Shown here: piece by piece, positions 18,458 through 27,267 of the stretch
How the letters are laid out: every line of letters starts with the position of its first letter
Position numbering within the stretch: the stretch's first letter is position 1
From: Anaerobacillus alkalidiazotrophicus
GTDB lineage: Bacteria; Bacillota; Bacilli; Bacillales_H; Anaerobacillaceae
Length of the DNA: 63,840 nt
NCBI RefSeq assembly: GCF_001866055.1
Contig: NZ_MLQS01000035.1
Location: 249 to 64,088 of the forward strand
Direction of reading: 5' to 3'
Position numbers and translations under genes: made by a program
The notes under the pieces: model-generated
What the model saw: only the letters and a program-made list of their open reading frames with translations
What the model was told of the DNA's origin: nothing
The model's database searches: none

Positions 18458-19939
18458 TTATTGAATTTTCGGGATAGAAAAACGATAGTGAATAATAGGT
18501 GTCCCATCAGCCTTAACTTCAATTCGATTTATTAAACGATGTAAGGTCTCTGGTGTTAATTCATTGAAGTTAAGGAAATGAAGTAGCTCTTGTTTTAATT
18601 GTTTGATGTTATCCACCGTTTGTTCACTTTCTATTGCTGTGAGTAAGTCGTTCTTTTTATCGGCCAACTCTTTAATTTCAATATTATTAGATTCTACAAT
18701 TTCTCGGTATTCCTCTTGTGTAATCAGCTCTCCAGCTAGCATATTGATGTATTTTCTTTTTCTATCCTTAATTATATTGATTTGTTTCTCAATTTTATCG
18801 AGTTGCTGTTGAAGACTTTGCTTCGATGCCTTAGATTGAGCTTCTAACTGCTTAACGTAATGCTCTTGATGAATTTCTTTTACTAAAGTTTGAATGTCAG
18901 TTAAGGCAGTATCTTTAAGTAAATCTTCTTTAATGGAATGACTACTACAAGCTTTTTTACCGTGACGTGCATAATTGCCGCATATATAACCGTTTCGATT
19001 GCTCCGATACCACATTCCTTTTCCGCAATCAGAGCAGTATAGAATATTTGTAAACAGATGTTTCTTTGGTGCCGTTATATACTTAGTGCGAATTTTCAAT
19101 TGATGTTGGACGGCATCAAATACATCGCGTGAGATTATCGGTTCATGCGTATTTTTAACGATAATTTGATTTTCCTGTTCTACTTGTTTTCTTTTCTTAC
19201 TTGTAACACTGACAGTAGTTGAACGATTTTGTACTAAGTCACCAACGTAATGAGGGTTGGTAAGAATGAGCTTGATTGTTGAGTCATTCCATTTATCTCC
19301 AGCATTTATTTCCCCAGCTACATCAGCAGGTGTTGGGATGTCCTCGTTGTATAGTCTTCTTGCAATACTTTCTCGACCACTTCCAGCCAGGTATTCATCA
19401 AAGATTCTTTTTACTATACTAGGGGTATTGTCGCTTCTAATATGCAGTCTTCCTTCGATAACCTCATATCCGTATGGAGGAATAGAACCTTTGAAAAGTC
19501 CTTTTATTGCCCTAGTCCGTAATGTCTCTTTCACACGGTTGCTTGTATTTTGCGACTCCTGTTCGTACATCCATGCGTATAAACCAAACATGTTAGTGTT
19601 ACCTGTCAATGTATTAATCGCATTATCTAAAGTGATGATATGGATTCCTTGATTCTCACAAAGATTTTTGATTTTGTAGGATAACTCTCCATTGCGAGCT
19701 AGTCGAGAAAGTTCTTTAGCTAAAATAATATCGAACTTTTTTTCATGAGCATCTTCAATCATTTTTTGAAGATTTTTTCTTTTTGCAGTAGTACCTGTTT
19801 GGACATCTACATAAATTTCGTAAATGTCCCAGCCTTGCTCCTGAACGTACCTATAAAACAGTTCCTTCTGATATTTTAATGAAGCTTTTTGCTCCTCTTT
19901 ATCAGTTGAAACCCGAATGTATATTGCACATCTCATCAT
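18458..19939 (-). CDS. Large serine recombinase, second copy
   Basis: A protein of 493 residues with the same layout as its neighbour: nucleophile Ser11, K-E-L-S-R-L-A-R-N-G, zinc ribbon (C-S-D-C-G ... C) and coiled coil. By eye it is closer to the recombinase at 37340-38998 than to the one at 16878. The leader upstream also matches that gene (ACTGCTACATCTCAA and CACAAAAAGGA), and the same A-rich AAAAAGGA ribosome binding site is used. It points toward the first recombinase, so the two may mark adjacent or nested elements. Intact. Confidence 0.9.
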   Translation of the reverse strand: MMRCAIYIRVSTDKEEQKASLKYQKELFYRYVQEQGWDIYEIYVDVQTGTTAKRKNLQKMIEDAHEKKFDIILAKELSRLARNGELSYKIKNLCENQGIHIITLDNAINTLTGNTNMFGLYAWMYEQESQNTSNRVKETLRTRAIKGLFKGSIPPYGYEVIEGRLHIRSDNTPSIVKRIFDEYLAGSGRESIARRLYNEDIPTPADVAGEINAGDKWNDSTIKLILTNPHYVGDLVQNRSTTVSVTSKKRKQVEQENQIIVKNTHEPIISRDVFDAVQHQLKIRTKYITAPKKHLFTNILYCSDCGKGMWYRSNRNGYICGNYARHGKKACSSHSIKEDLLKDTALTDIQTLVKEIHQEHYVKQLEAQSKASKQSLQQQLDKIEKQINIIKDRKRKYINMLAGELITQEEYREIVESNNIEIKELADKKNDLLTAIESEQTVDNIKQLKQELLHFLNFNELTPETLHRLINRIEVKADGTPIIHYRFSIPKIQ

Positions 19940-20215
19940 AAATACATCAATTCCTTTTTGTGTATTTTGAGATGTAGCAGTGTTTACCTTAATTACATTA
20001 TGTACATGAGAACCAATTTTATAACGTTACTTAATCCCAAACGTAGTAGAGTAAATAATGTGTAGAAAAGCTTTTCAATTCAGTTTTAAAATTTAATGAA
20101 GATACGTACTTATAATTGATGAGCTGTTGAGCTGTTTACAGTAAGAAGGGATATTGAAATATGTTAAAGATGAAGATCTGATCCTTCTCCAAAGGATTTC
20201 TCATCCAATTAATAA

Positions 20216-20256
20216 AAAGCAATCCCTGTTTGCTTGTAGCGATAGGGGATTGCTTT
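20216..20256 (-). terminator. Terminator of the 20291 gene
   Basis: The stem AAAGCAATCCC / GGGATTGCTTT lies just past the stop of the minus-strand gene and is followed on that strand by a T-run. Confidence 0.75.
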
Positions 20257-20290
20257 CTACTCGTTTGGCACGTAATAGGAAAATTCCTTA

Positions 20291-20776
20291 CTATACTTGA
20301 ACAAATAAGTTATTCCAATCAGTTTGTTCTATTAGATGATTGATATGCACTTTTTGATCTTGGGTTTCTTCTAATTCGCTATAATAATGGTGAACAACTG
20401 TCACAAAAAACTTCTCCATCTCTGCGCTTTCATCATAAACTGTATAGTTAACAAATACGGTTTCGTTAGAAAAATATTGTTGAAGGAATTTTTTTGCAAG
20501 TTCAACAGCTTCTACTCTGACTAAATCATTCTTAACAACCCTAAACAACGCTTTGTGAAGATGATTTTTAAGTTTTCTCACATAAACGGATTGATCAGAT
20601 AAAACATTAAATCGATTTAACGTTTCTTTTGAAGAGAGAGCATAAAACACAAGGCCATTGCGTACTCGTCGATTTTTTAGGCTCATTTTTAAATAATCCT
20701 CAAAAGAAAATGAGCCTCCGTTCGCTAAGTAAAGAAGTTGCTTATTTACTTCAAGAAAAAACGCCTGCGCCTTCAT
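20291..20776 (-). CDS. Hypothetical protein, 161 residues
   Basis: Mixed alpha/beta protein with no motif I recognise; soluble, with no signal or membrane segment. The ATG has a strong AAAGGGTGA site and a terminator follows at 20216-20256, so it is a complete single-gene unit. Its place between a serine recombinase and a recombinase remnant suggests mobile-element cargo. Confidence 0.7.
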   Translation of the reverse strand: MKAQAFFLEVNKQLLYLANGGSFSFEDYLKMSLKNRRVRNGLVFYALSSKETLNRFNVLSDQSVYVRKLKNHLHKALFRVVKNDLVRVEAVELAKKFLQQYFSNETVFVNYTVYDESAEMEKFFVTVVHHYYSELEETQDQKVHINHLIEQTDWNNLFVQV

Positions 20777-21002
20777 GTTTTATCACCCTTTCCTTAACTC
20801 TTCTCCTCTAAATCGCTAAACTGAACAGTAGGAATTAACGTCCTTGATTTAATTTAATTTGCTATAGTATCAATAGTGTAATATCTTATGAATATTCTAT
20901 CATATTAAGTTTGGTTGTTAAATTATAGTTGTTTGTGATGGTGGTTCACTAACGGTTGGCTTATACTAACAGAACAAAAGTATTGATGCGTAGTAGAAGG
21001 AT

Positions 21003-21107
21003 ACTGCGCATTGAAACGACATGAGAAGGTAACTGTTGATGGTGTGATAAAGTGACTGTAGAGTTCAAGTCAGGGGTTGAGCTTGACGTTGGAATATAAG
21101 ATATTGA
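21003..21107 (+). pseudogene. Remnant of a serine recombinase C-terminus
   Basis: A fragment with one frameshift reads EKVTV followed by VTVEFKSGVELDVGI and a stop. This resembles the C-terminal strands of large serine recombinases (EKVTV...VEFKSG). Nothing of the catalytic domain remains. A terminator follows at 21111. The assignment rests on pattern memory, not a search. Confidence 0.4.
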
Positions 21108-21110
21108 TCC

Positions 21111-21150
21111 GACCGCCAATCAAGGGAACTATAACCTGATTGGCGGTTTT
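21111..21150 (+). terminator. Intrinsic terminator
   Basis: The stem ACCGCCAATCA / TGATTGGCGGT with a T-run follows the recombinase remnant and precedes the next gene cluster. Confidence 0.8.
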
Positions 21151-21200
21151 ATTGTTTATACAAATATATGAAGATATACATAGATAAAAGGGTATAAGGT

Positions 21201-21557
21201 ATGTATAATTATGGTAATAAATCTAGCATGTCGAGGTGTAAAGTAATGAACGGTGAAACATTATGGAGTAGAGTTATATCAGGACTTTCTTCCTCAAGTG
21301 AGAATCTGCAAACTACAACTGGTCTTTGGTTTAGGGCTTCAGTCCAAGGAGAGAAATTGTACATCGACAGCACTACTGAACATACACCATCCTGCAATCT
21401 ATCTAAGCAAAGGGCTATACCAAAGAAGGATTTTTTGTTTGTTTTTTCTTACTATGATCGTTGGGTGAATGGGGAGACGGGAGTTAGACATGAGGTTAGC
21501 AGAAAATCAAGAAACACTGCGTATATTTTTTCCCTGATTAGTCGATTTGTTGACTGA
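21201..21557 (+). CDS. Hypothetical protein, 118 residues
   Basis: A small protein with a Ser/Thr-rich first half and a Lys/Arg-rich second half; no recognised family. The ATG at 21201 has an AAAAGGG site about 8 nt upstream. It is the first gene after the terminator and heads the 21.2-25.5 kb cluster of unknown genes, followed by a 100-bp gap. Being short, it could also be a fragment. Confidence 0.55.
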   Translation: MYNYGNKSSMSRCKVMNGETLWSRVISGLSSSSENLQTTTGLWFRASVQGEKLYIDSTTEHTPSCNLSKQRAIPKKDFLFVFSYYDRWVNGETGVRHEVSRKSRNTAYIFSLISRFVD

Positions 21558-21659
21558 TAGCTTTTTATTTTAAGGTATTAAAGAGGCTTTATGGGCGATG
21601 ACTCCTATTTGGCATTTAGATGTCTAGCTCTATAGTAATTTTGTTTGAGGTGGTTTTTT

Positions 21660-22496
21660 ATGCTTAGTATTGAAGAGTATATTGCACGCAGAAAAAAAGA
21701 AGACAAGCTTAATGAATTTGATCTTGATGCACGTACTCAGAATATGAAAATATGTGTAGATTATATCTTTGAGTACTTCAATAACTATCTTAACACTACT
21801 GAAGCTGAAGAAAAAACAGTGCTTCACAGCGAGAAGCTGGAAAAATATCGTAAACAGTTAGATGAATATGAGCCTGAAGTTAGAGATTGGGCTGTTAGTA
21901 TGTATGATGAATATGGAAAGCAGGTTAACAAGTATATAGGTAATATGTTGAAGGAGGATGAGCTGTTTTTTCTTTATAATACTGACAGTGAATTTAGGAG
22001 TGTCTCATATGACTGCTATACCAAACTCATTAAGAAGCTTCCATTTCTCAAGGAGCAGACGGAGATGCTTTTTCTCTTTATTAAAGATTATCATAGGGTT
22101 CAAAGCCAAAAACATTTTGCCTTTGGCGTGCCAACAATAACTGAAGAGATTAGTGATTGGCTCGAAAAAACTTGGGCGAAGCATCAAGTAAACCTTGCTG
22201 AATTTGCCGATAATTGGATTAACAGATTTTATGATAATGAAGATATTTGGCCTGCGTCTCATAGGAAGAAAAGTCGAAATACTTGGAAAAAGTATAATTA
22301 CGATTATAAACAGAAAAGTAATCTCTTTAACCTTGATTCACTGTACAGAAAGATGCCGAAAAAATCCTTTATAAAAGGAAGAAAGCAGGAATTTGAAATA
22401 CTGTTTATGTACTATTGGCTTCATGATATAGAGGGGGATAGTGATTATTGGCAGGTGTATTTGGAGAAAGTTTTACCCACTCGGAAAGAAGAATAG
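21660..22496 (+). CDS. Hypothetical protein of the 21-25 kb cluster
   Basis: A protein of 278 residues starting at ATG 21660 behind GAGGTGG. Helical, acidic and rich in aromatics, with no recognised domain. The first residues (MLSIEEYIARRKKEDKLNE) are nearly repeated in a truncated copy at 25524, so the gene was once duplicated across the cluster, or the cluster was assembled by recombination between two related modules. Function unknown. Confidence 0.7.
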   Translation: MLSIEEYIARRKKEDKLNEFDLDARTQNMKICVDYIFEYFNNYLNTTEAEEKTVLHSEKLEKYRKQLDEYEPEVRDWAVSMYDEYGKQVNKYIGNMLKEDELFFLYNTDSEFRSVSYDCYTKLIKKLPFLKEQTEMLFLFIKDYHRVQSQKHFAFGVPTITEEISDWLEKTWAKHQVNLAEFADNWINRFYDNEDIWPASHRKKSRNTWKKYNYDYKQKSNLFNLDSLYRKMPKKSFIKGRKQEFEILFMYYWLHDIEGDSDYWQVYLEKVLPTRKEE

Positions 22497-22535
22497 AAAT
22501 ATAGGCAGTGATTTTTATTACAAATGATGAATGGC

Positions 22536-22726
22536 GCAGACGATATTCAACTAAACGCTTCGGATATACGGTGTGTGATGTACACAGTGGGAGCTGGAGT
22601 TTGAATACAACATTGGCCATAAACCTGTAAGATTTGATGGTGATAACTCATACCCGTATAACTTCGATAAGTTCAAGATGTTATTTGGGATTGATGGTAC
22701 TGAGGAGGACGAGGATGAGTAAATAT
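22536..22726 (+). pseudogene. 5'-truncated, frameshifted gene remnant
   Basis: One frame reads DEWRRRYSTKRFGYTVCDV, then a one-base shift leads into WELEFEYNIGHKPVRF and on to an acidic end (GTEEDEDE). The two pieces look like one protein that has lost its 5' part and gained a frameshift. The last codons overlap the start of the DUF6508 gene. The family is not recognised. Confidence 0.5.
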
Positions 22727-23125
22727 GATATTTTGACAAAGTACATACCTATAATCCAGGCGGATAGCATTGGTGTATGGGTTGTTGATAAAGAGAACGA
22801 TGGGACACCAGAGCATCCAATACAGATGCCTTTTGTGGGTTATTCCGAAATGGTACATAATTTCATCAATGATGTTTACACCTTTGAAGAAAGTAATAAC
22901 GATATGGAACTTACCCGCTATGGAGATATTCTCAAGGATAACGGCCTTGAATGGGGTACAGAATCTATGACGTATGCTGACGTTTCAAATTTGAATGCAC
23001 AGTGTGTGCTTGCGCTTATTATGGGTGCTGTTAGAGCTGAGCGCTTTTGCGATGGTGCATTATTAGATTTCTTTAAGAATGGATGCATGTTAAAGTGGCT
23101 TGAAAGATTAAACGGTATTGAGTAA
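22715..23125 (+). CDS. DUF6508 domain protein
   Basis: A protein of 136 residues. The start at ATG 22715 (MSKYDILTKY) follows GAGGAGG. The P-E-H-P-I-Q-M-P-F-V-G-Y stretch and the V-Y-T-F-E and E-R-F-C-D-G-A motifs match what I remember of DUF6508, a family of unknown function seen beside restriction and mobile-element genes. The stop lies 13 nt before the next gene's start, so the two are co-transcribed. Confidence 0.72.
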   Translation: MSKYDILTKYIPIIQADSIGVWVVDKENDGTPEHPIQMPFVGYSEMVHNFINDVYTFEESNNDMELTRYGDILKDNGLEWGTESMTYADVSNLNAQCVLALIMGAVRAERFCDGALLDFFKNGCMLKWLERLNGIE

Positions 23126-23138
23126 AGGGGGTTCGACT

Positions 23139-24119
23139 TTGGATATAAAAAAAATGAAAGCTTTATCATATGATGAGCTGCGTTCTTTATACAGAGAATT
23201 CTTACATAGCCAGAACATTTCAAAACTAACAATCAATACTGCTTACACAGACACCTTCTACCTTTGGAGGAAAGGGAGCAAAGACCTGTTCTGGAATGCA
23301 GTGACTGCTACTGATTTCGAGAATGGGGCAAAGAATTCATTAATAAAGGCTCTTTCTGAGAACTCGACCGGTAATGTTAAATCACTTGTTAATAGTTATA
23401 TGTCTCATCTAAGAAGGTTCCGTTTATTCTTAGCTTCTGATGGAACTGCCGAACCATCAACGCCCAATCAGGAAAATACTGCTGATCGTACATATACTCG
23501 TAAGAAAAAAATGGATGTTAATGTTCCTGATCCATCAATTGAGCAGGTTGAGTTTTATCTTGCTAAGTGGGATGGTCTTGAGAACTACCACCTGCAGGAG
23601 GATGCACTTAATAAACTGTTCTTTGAGCTATGCCCGAAGAATACAGACATTATCGATGTTCTTTTGAAGGCATCAACGCTTAACGACTTTTATAGTACGA
23701 ATATTTTCTCAATCTATCCGGTGGCTAAGCACATATGCGCACTGGATATTGATTCAAGACTTAAAGCTGGTGATGTTACACTAGTTCGAGATATCCAGTA
23801 TGTAACTATCGGTGATGCGGAGAAGAATTTTTACTCTTTTGCCACAAAGTATTGTAGCCATCACAATCCACTTGATTATCCGATTTATGACAGCTACGTT
23901 GATGAGGTGCTTCGCTATTTTAAAAATCGTGATAGTTTCTCAGATTTCCAAGATGACGATTTGAAGGACTATATTAAATTCAAAGGTATACTGATTGATT
24001 TCCGTGCCTTTTATGGCTTGGATAAATATAACCTGAAGCAAATTGACCAGTATGTTTGGCTACTTGGGAAGGATTACTTCCCGAAGATCTACGGAAAGAA
24101 AAAAAGAGGAGATAAATAG
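23139..24119 (+). CDS. Hypothetical protein paired with a PD-(D/E)XK protein
   Basis: A protein of 326 residues from TTG 23139, chosen because AAAGGGGG (23124-23131) is 7 nt upstream. The N-terminal 100 residues are helical and resemble the SAM-like core-binding domain of tyrosine recombinases, but no catalytic R-H-R-Y domain follows. After a charged linker, the second half has S-F-A-T-K-Y-C-S-H-H and the P-I-Y-D-S pattern seen in some helical DNA-associated families. Its stop is 2 nt before the nuclease-like gene, so it is probably a DNA-recognition partner (inference). Confidence 0.72.
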   Translation: MDIKKMKALSYDELRSLYREFLHSQNISKLTINTAYTDTFYLWRKGSKDLFWNAVTATDFENGAKNSLIKALSENSTGNVKSLVNSYMSHLRRFRLFLASDGTAEPSTPNQENTADRTYTRKKKMDVNVPDPSIEQVEFYLAKWDGLENYHLQEDALNKLFFELCPKNTDIIDVLLKASTLNDFYSTNIFSIYPVAKHICALDIDSRLKAGDVTLVRDIQYVTIGDAEKNFYSFATKYCSHHNPLDYPIYDSYVDEVLRYFKNRDSFSDFQDDDLKDYIKFKGILIDFRAFYGLDKYNLKQIDQYVWLLGKDYFPKIYGKKKRGDK

Positions 24120-24121
24120 TT

Positions 24122-25129
24122 ATGAAGATTCATTATTTCCAGAGATACCATGAGAAAGAAAATGTTGCTACAGCAAATACGATGTTGCTATTGTCTCGGC
24201 TTTATTCATATTCTTCAGATAAGTTCTTTCGCTTTTTGAAATCCGAGTTCTTTTCTGACTCCTTTGAACCAGAGATAGTTTTTAATTTACAGGAAAAAAG
24301 TGTCGAAAGTATTCCGGATGCTACTATCACACAGGAGAGCTTCAAAATTGTTGTTGAGACGAAAATGTCTGACTGGTTTCATACAGATCAGTTGTTACGC
24401 CATTTGAAGTCTTTCAGTGATGAAAAATATAAAGTTATGATAACTTTAGCACCTGAGTTGATGAAATCAGAAAAGAAAATAGAGTTCGAAGAGCATTTGA
24501 AGGCATATAATGCCACACAGATATATCCGGTAATGCACGTTAATACTACATTCGAAGGGATTATTGATGCGATACGAGATGTTATTGATGACAGAGATTC
24601 TGAAATGCAAGAGGTTCTGGACGATTACCTGAATTACTGCTATAACGACAAGTTAGTTATTGTTTCAGATTCATGGAAGCGTATGAGAGTGCAACTGGCA
24701 GGTACCACATTTAATTTTAATGTTAGTGAAAATCTTTACTATGACAATATTGAACGTGGATTTAGTGCACATGACTATCTTGGGCTGTATAAAGAAAAAA
24801 GTGTGAGGGCTGTTGGGAAAATCACTGCAATCATTACAGCAGTTACTACGGAAGATGGCATTAAGTATAAAGCTGAACTTGGAGAACTTTCAGACGATAG
24901 GAAGCAGCAAATCTGTAAGGCCATTGAAGATGGGAGAAATTATGGATATGTGCTGTCTGCAAATAGATATTTCTTTGTTGATAAATTCTATGAAACAGAC
25001 TTTAAGAAGATAACACCAAGAGCGCCAATGGGCACACGAGTTTTTGATTTGTCCCAGATTCTTGAGACCGAGCAGTTACCTGAAACACCGGAAATTGCTG
25101 AACTTCTTAAGTCTAAGACATGGGGTTAA
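24122..25129 (+). CDS. PD-(D/E)XK nuclease-like protein
   Basis: A protein of 335 residues. The N-terminal domain has the nuclease arrangement: an acidic residue near 50, P-D at 65-66 and I-V-V-E-T-K at 76-81, giving E79-x-K81. The C-terminal half is beta-rich and ends in DNA-binding-like charged segments. Nucleases of this type cut DNA in restriction and abortive-infection systems. It follows the 326-residue protein by 2 nt and is followed 18 nt later by a small gene, an arrangement typical of a compact defence operon. The substrate is unknown. Confidence 0.75.
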   Translation: MKIHYFQRYHEKENVATANTMLLLSRLYSYSSDKFFRFLKSEFFSDSFEPEIVFNLQEKSVESIPDATITQESFKIVVETKMSDWFHTDQLLRHLKSFSDEKYKVMITLAPELMKSEKKIEFEEHLKAYNATQIYPVMHVNTTFEGIIDAIRDVIDDRDSEMQEVLDDYLNYCYNDKLVIVSDSWKRMRVQLAGTTFNFNVSENLYYDNIERGFSAHDYLGLYKEKSVRAVGKITAIITAVTTEDGIKYKAELGELSDDRKQQICKAIEDGRNYGYVLSANRYFFVDKFYETDFKKITPRAPMGTRVFDLSQILETEQLPETPEIAELLKSKTWG

Positions 25130-25147
25130 ATACGGGAGGGAATGAAT

Positions 25148-25492
25148 ATGTATTTGGGGTCATTGGAAGAACGCCGAGCTAGAAGCAATGAAATAAAACT
25201 TGTAACTGCTGCTTTGTATGAAGCAAAAGTTAAGGACGAAGAAATCCTGCGAGTATTGATGAAGGTATGTTATGCAGATAGAGAGGAAGCAACTAATGCG
25301 TTTCGTAAAGAAAAGTTTATGTTGTACCCATGTAGAGAATTGTACCAATACATGATTCTAGAAAAAGGTTTTGAAGAACATGACGCTGTATTTATATACA
25401 ACAAAGCCAAACGCGCATTAGCTGACAACAGGGAGCTAAGTAAATTATCACCAGCTAAATTGTTTGACGCTATTAATAAGGGTAATAAATAG
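25148..25492 (+). CDS. Small helical protein closing the nuclease operon
   Basis: A protein of 114 residues starting at ATG 25148 (GGGAGGG 7 nt upstream; an ATG at 25142 is too close to that site). Helical throughout, with K/E-rich repeats, an R-E-E-A-T-N-A-F-R-K region and a C-terminal S-K-L-S-P-A-K-L-F. It could be an accessory or control protein of the nuclease pair. No family recognised. Confidence 0.68.
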   Translation: MYLGSLEERRARSNEIKLVTAALYEAKVKDEEILRVLMKVCYADREEATNAFRKEKFMLYPCRELYQYMILEKGFEEHDAVFIYNKAKRALADNRELSKLSPAKLFDAINKGNK

Positions 25493-25523
25493 TGGAGGAA
25501 GAGAAAAAGTTTGAGGTGTTCAT

Positions 25524-25640
25524 ATGCTTACTATTGAGGAATACATTGCCCGAAGAAAAAAAGAAGCTAAACTTAATGAATTGACCTTGAGATATAATTA
25601 CAACTATTTAATTACTTTGTTTAAGGTGGTGATGATGTGA
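25524..25640 (+). pseudogene. Truncated paralogue of the 21660 gene
   Basis: This 38-codon frame begins MLTIEEYIARRKKEAKLNE, almost identical to the start of the 278-residue protein at 21660, and keeps the upstream GAGGTG site. Similarity ends after about 20 codons. It is the stub of a second copy, so a direct repeat brackets 21.66-25.5 kb. Confidence 0.7.
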
Positions 25641-26524
25641 TGTATAAATTTAAAAAGTGTGCTCTATGTGGTGCAGAGACTGACTTAGAGTTGAGCCACA
25701 TCGTTCCGAAAATGGTTATGCGGACGCTTAAAAAAACCGCAGCAGGTAACATCAGGAATTCTGAAAATCCGAATATCCCTGCCCAGGATAGCGAAAAGCA
25801 TTATATGCTCTGCGGGAGCTGTGAGGATTTATTCAGTGAAAAAGAGACGTACTATGCAAACACTCTCTTTCATCCATATATAAAAAAGGAAAAGACGAAA
25901 TTTGATTACGACAGCAAGCTTTTCTATTTCCTCACATCCTTGAGCTGGAGAAGCCTTTACTTAGATCTGATCGACTTCATAGAAAACCATGTGGTCGGCA
26001 TTGATGCCTTGGAACACTTAATATCTTGTGAAAAGATTATGAAAGACTATCTGCTTAACAGCCGGAACGATATCGAAGCCATCGAGCATCACATATTTTT
26101 CTTTGATGAGAGAAGGGAAATCACAGGCAATACTGAGATGGCTGAGTTAAGACCACATGTAACATTCCACAGGGGCATAATCAGCTATACCTTTTGCTTC
26201 GAGGATGATGGCACATATGGAACTATCACAAATATGATGGGTATCGTACTCATTACTCTTTATAAAAAAGGCAGCCGGGAAAAATGGGAAAGAACACAAA
26301 TTCTAAACGGGATTGGCAGTATAGAAGCAAAAGACCAGCTAATATCCAGTGTAGTCGGAAACGAATTCATGAACATCCTAAAAACAACTCAGTCTGCCTC
26401 GAATTCCATAAGTGAAAAACAAATGGCAAAAATCGTTGAGAACCTAAAAAATAAGGCAGACAAAATCAAAGACTATCCGGTATTCCAAAATTGGCTGAGC
26501 GACCGAGAGTTGCATAACAAATAA
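25640..26524 (+). CDS. HNH/treble-clef nuclease-like protein
   Basis: A protein of 294 residues from ATG 25640 behind AAGGTGGTGAT. The N-terminus has C7-x-x-C10, then E-L-S-H20-I-V-P-K, and a second C58-x-x-C61 pair, the layout of a zinc-bound HNH/treble-clef nuclease. The remaining 220 residues are helical and unassigned. Codon use is richer in G and C than the neighbours, with many ATC, GCC and CTG codons, which suggests separate acquisition. It is followed directly by repeated sequence that looks like old attachment-site scars. Confidence 0.75.
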   Translation: MYKFKKCALCGAETDLELSHIVPKMVMRTLKKTAAGNIRNSENPNIPAQDSEKHYMLCGSCEDLFSEKETYYANTLFHPYIKKEKTKFDYDSKLFYFLTSLSWRSLYLDLIDFIENHVVGIDALEHLISCEKIMKDYLLNSRNDIEAIEHHIFFFDERREITGNTEMAELRPHVTFHRGIISYTFCFEDDGTYGTITNMMGIVLITLYKKGSREKWERTQILNGIGSIEAKDQLISSVVGNEFMNILKTTQSASNSISEKQMAKIVENLKNKADKIKDYPVFQNWLSDRELHNK

Positions 26525-26532
26525 GGTCTAAC

Positions 26533-26635
26533 GTTGATATATTCCCAAGAACCCTAAAACCGTTGATATGTTGCCTTCTACCGATAGCCCCAAAAACGCA
26601 GTAGATATGTTTCCGAGAACGGACATACTCAAATG
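26533..26635 (+). repeat. Three degenerate copies resembling the rlmD/rumA 3' end
   Basis: GTTGATAT(A/G)TT and GTAGATATGTT occur at 26533, 26562 and 26601, each followed by similar bases. They translate as VDIFPRT, VDMLPST and VDMFPRT, which resembles the conserved V-D-M-F-P-x-T end of the 23S rRNA methyltransferase RlmD/RumA. The 3' end of that gene is a known integration site for serine-integrase elements. The copies may be successive attachment-site scars (inference). Confidence 0.45.
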
Positions 26636-26758
26636 ACATTCATTCTGTCCTCTCGAGCCAAATGGTATTTGGGAACATAATCTACACCTAACAAAACTTT
26701 AATGTTATGAAAATTTAGGGAAAGTTTGAAATGCTTTTAGACCTTGTTTAACCACTAC

Positions 26759-26806
26759 TGCATAGTACAACGATACTATGCAATACAACCATACTATGCA
26801 ATACAA
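26759..26806. repeat. Direct and inverted repeats of ATACTATGCAATACAA
   Basis: A perfect 16-bp direct repeat (26773-26788 and 26791-26806) overlaps a 9-bp inverted repeat (26759-26767 with 26774-26782). It lies in a gene-free region, and I cannot tell whether it is a regulator site or a scar. The surrounding 26640-27240 holds only degenerate coding fragments (for example around 27010-27115). Confidence 0.45.
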
Positions 26807-27267
26807 AAGCTGAATTATACTCATTCAATTTGTAATGAGGAAAACTAGCTATAACATGGAAAAATAACACAATTAATTAATTGATAATGCAAATCGAGAT
26901 TATAAAGATTTTTCACTTACTTTAAAAACGCAATCCTGACTAGTGATCGATAATCATGGCGATGGAGGGCAGATTGCCTTACAGCCTAGTTACTTGATTC
27001 ATAGGGTGCGGATAAAGTGGAAACACGGCTTATTGGAACTAATTGATGGGTCAAGGGCTATTGAAATTACGATGACACTAGATATTTCTTGCAAGGAATG
27101 TGAAATGTTTTATTAAAATGAAGACGTAATTAAGGAGATTGAGGATCAGTTTTTTAATTGATACAAAAAGATTGATAGTTCAATAGGCTTTAAGAAACTA
27201 ATGGAATTACTTAAAGTGTTGAAGAGAAATTATTTTGATTTTTCTCCTTAACATACACTAGGGTTTA

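Noticed and set aside
22005..22262. Minus-strand frames within the 278-residue gene and the DUF6508 gene
   Set aside because: They overlap well-supported genes with good ribosome binding sites; no independent signals.
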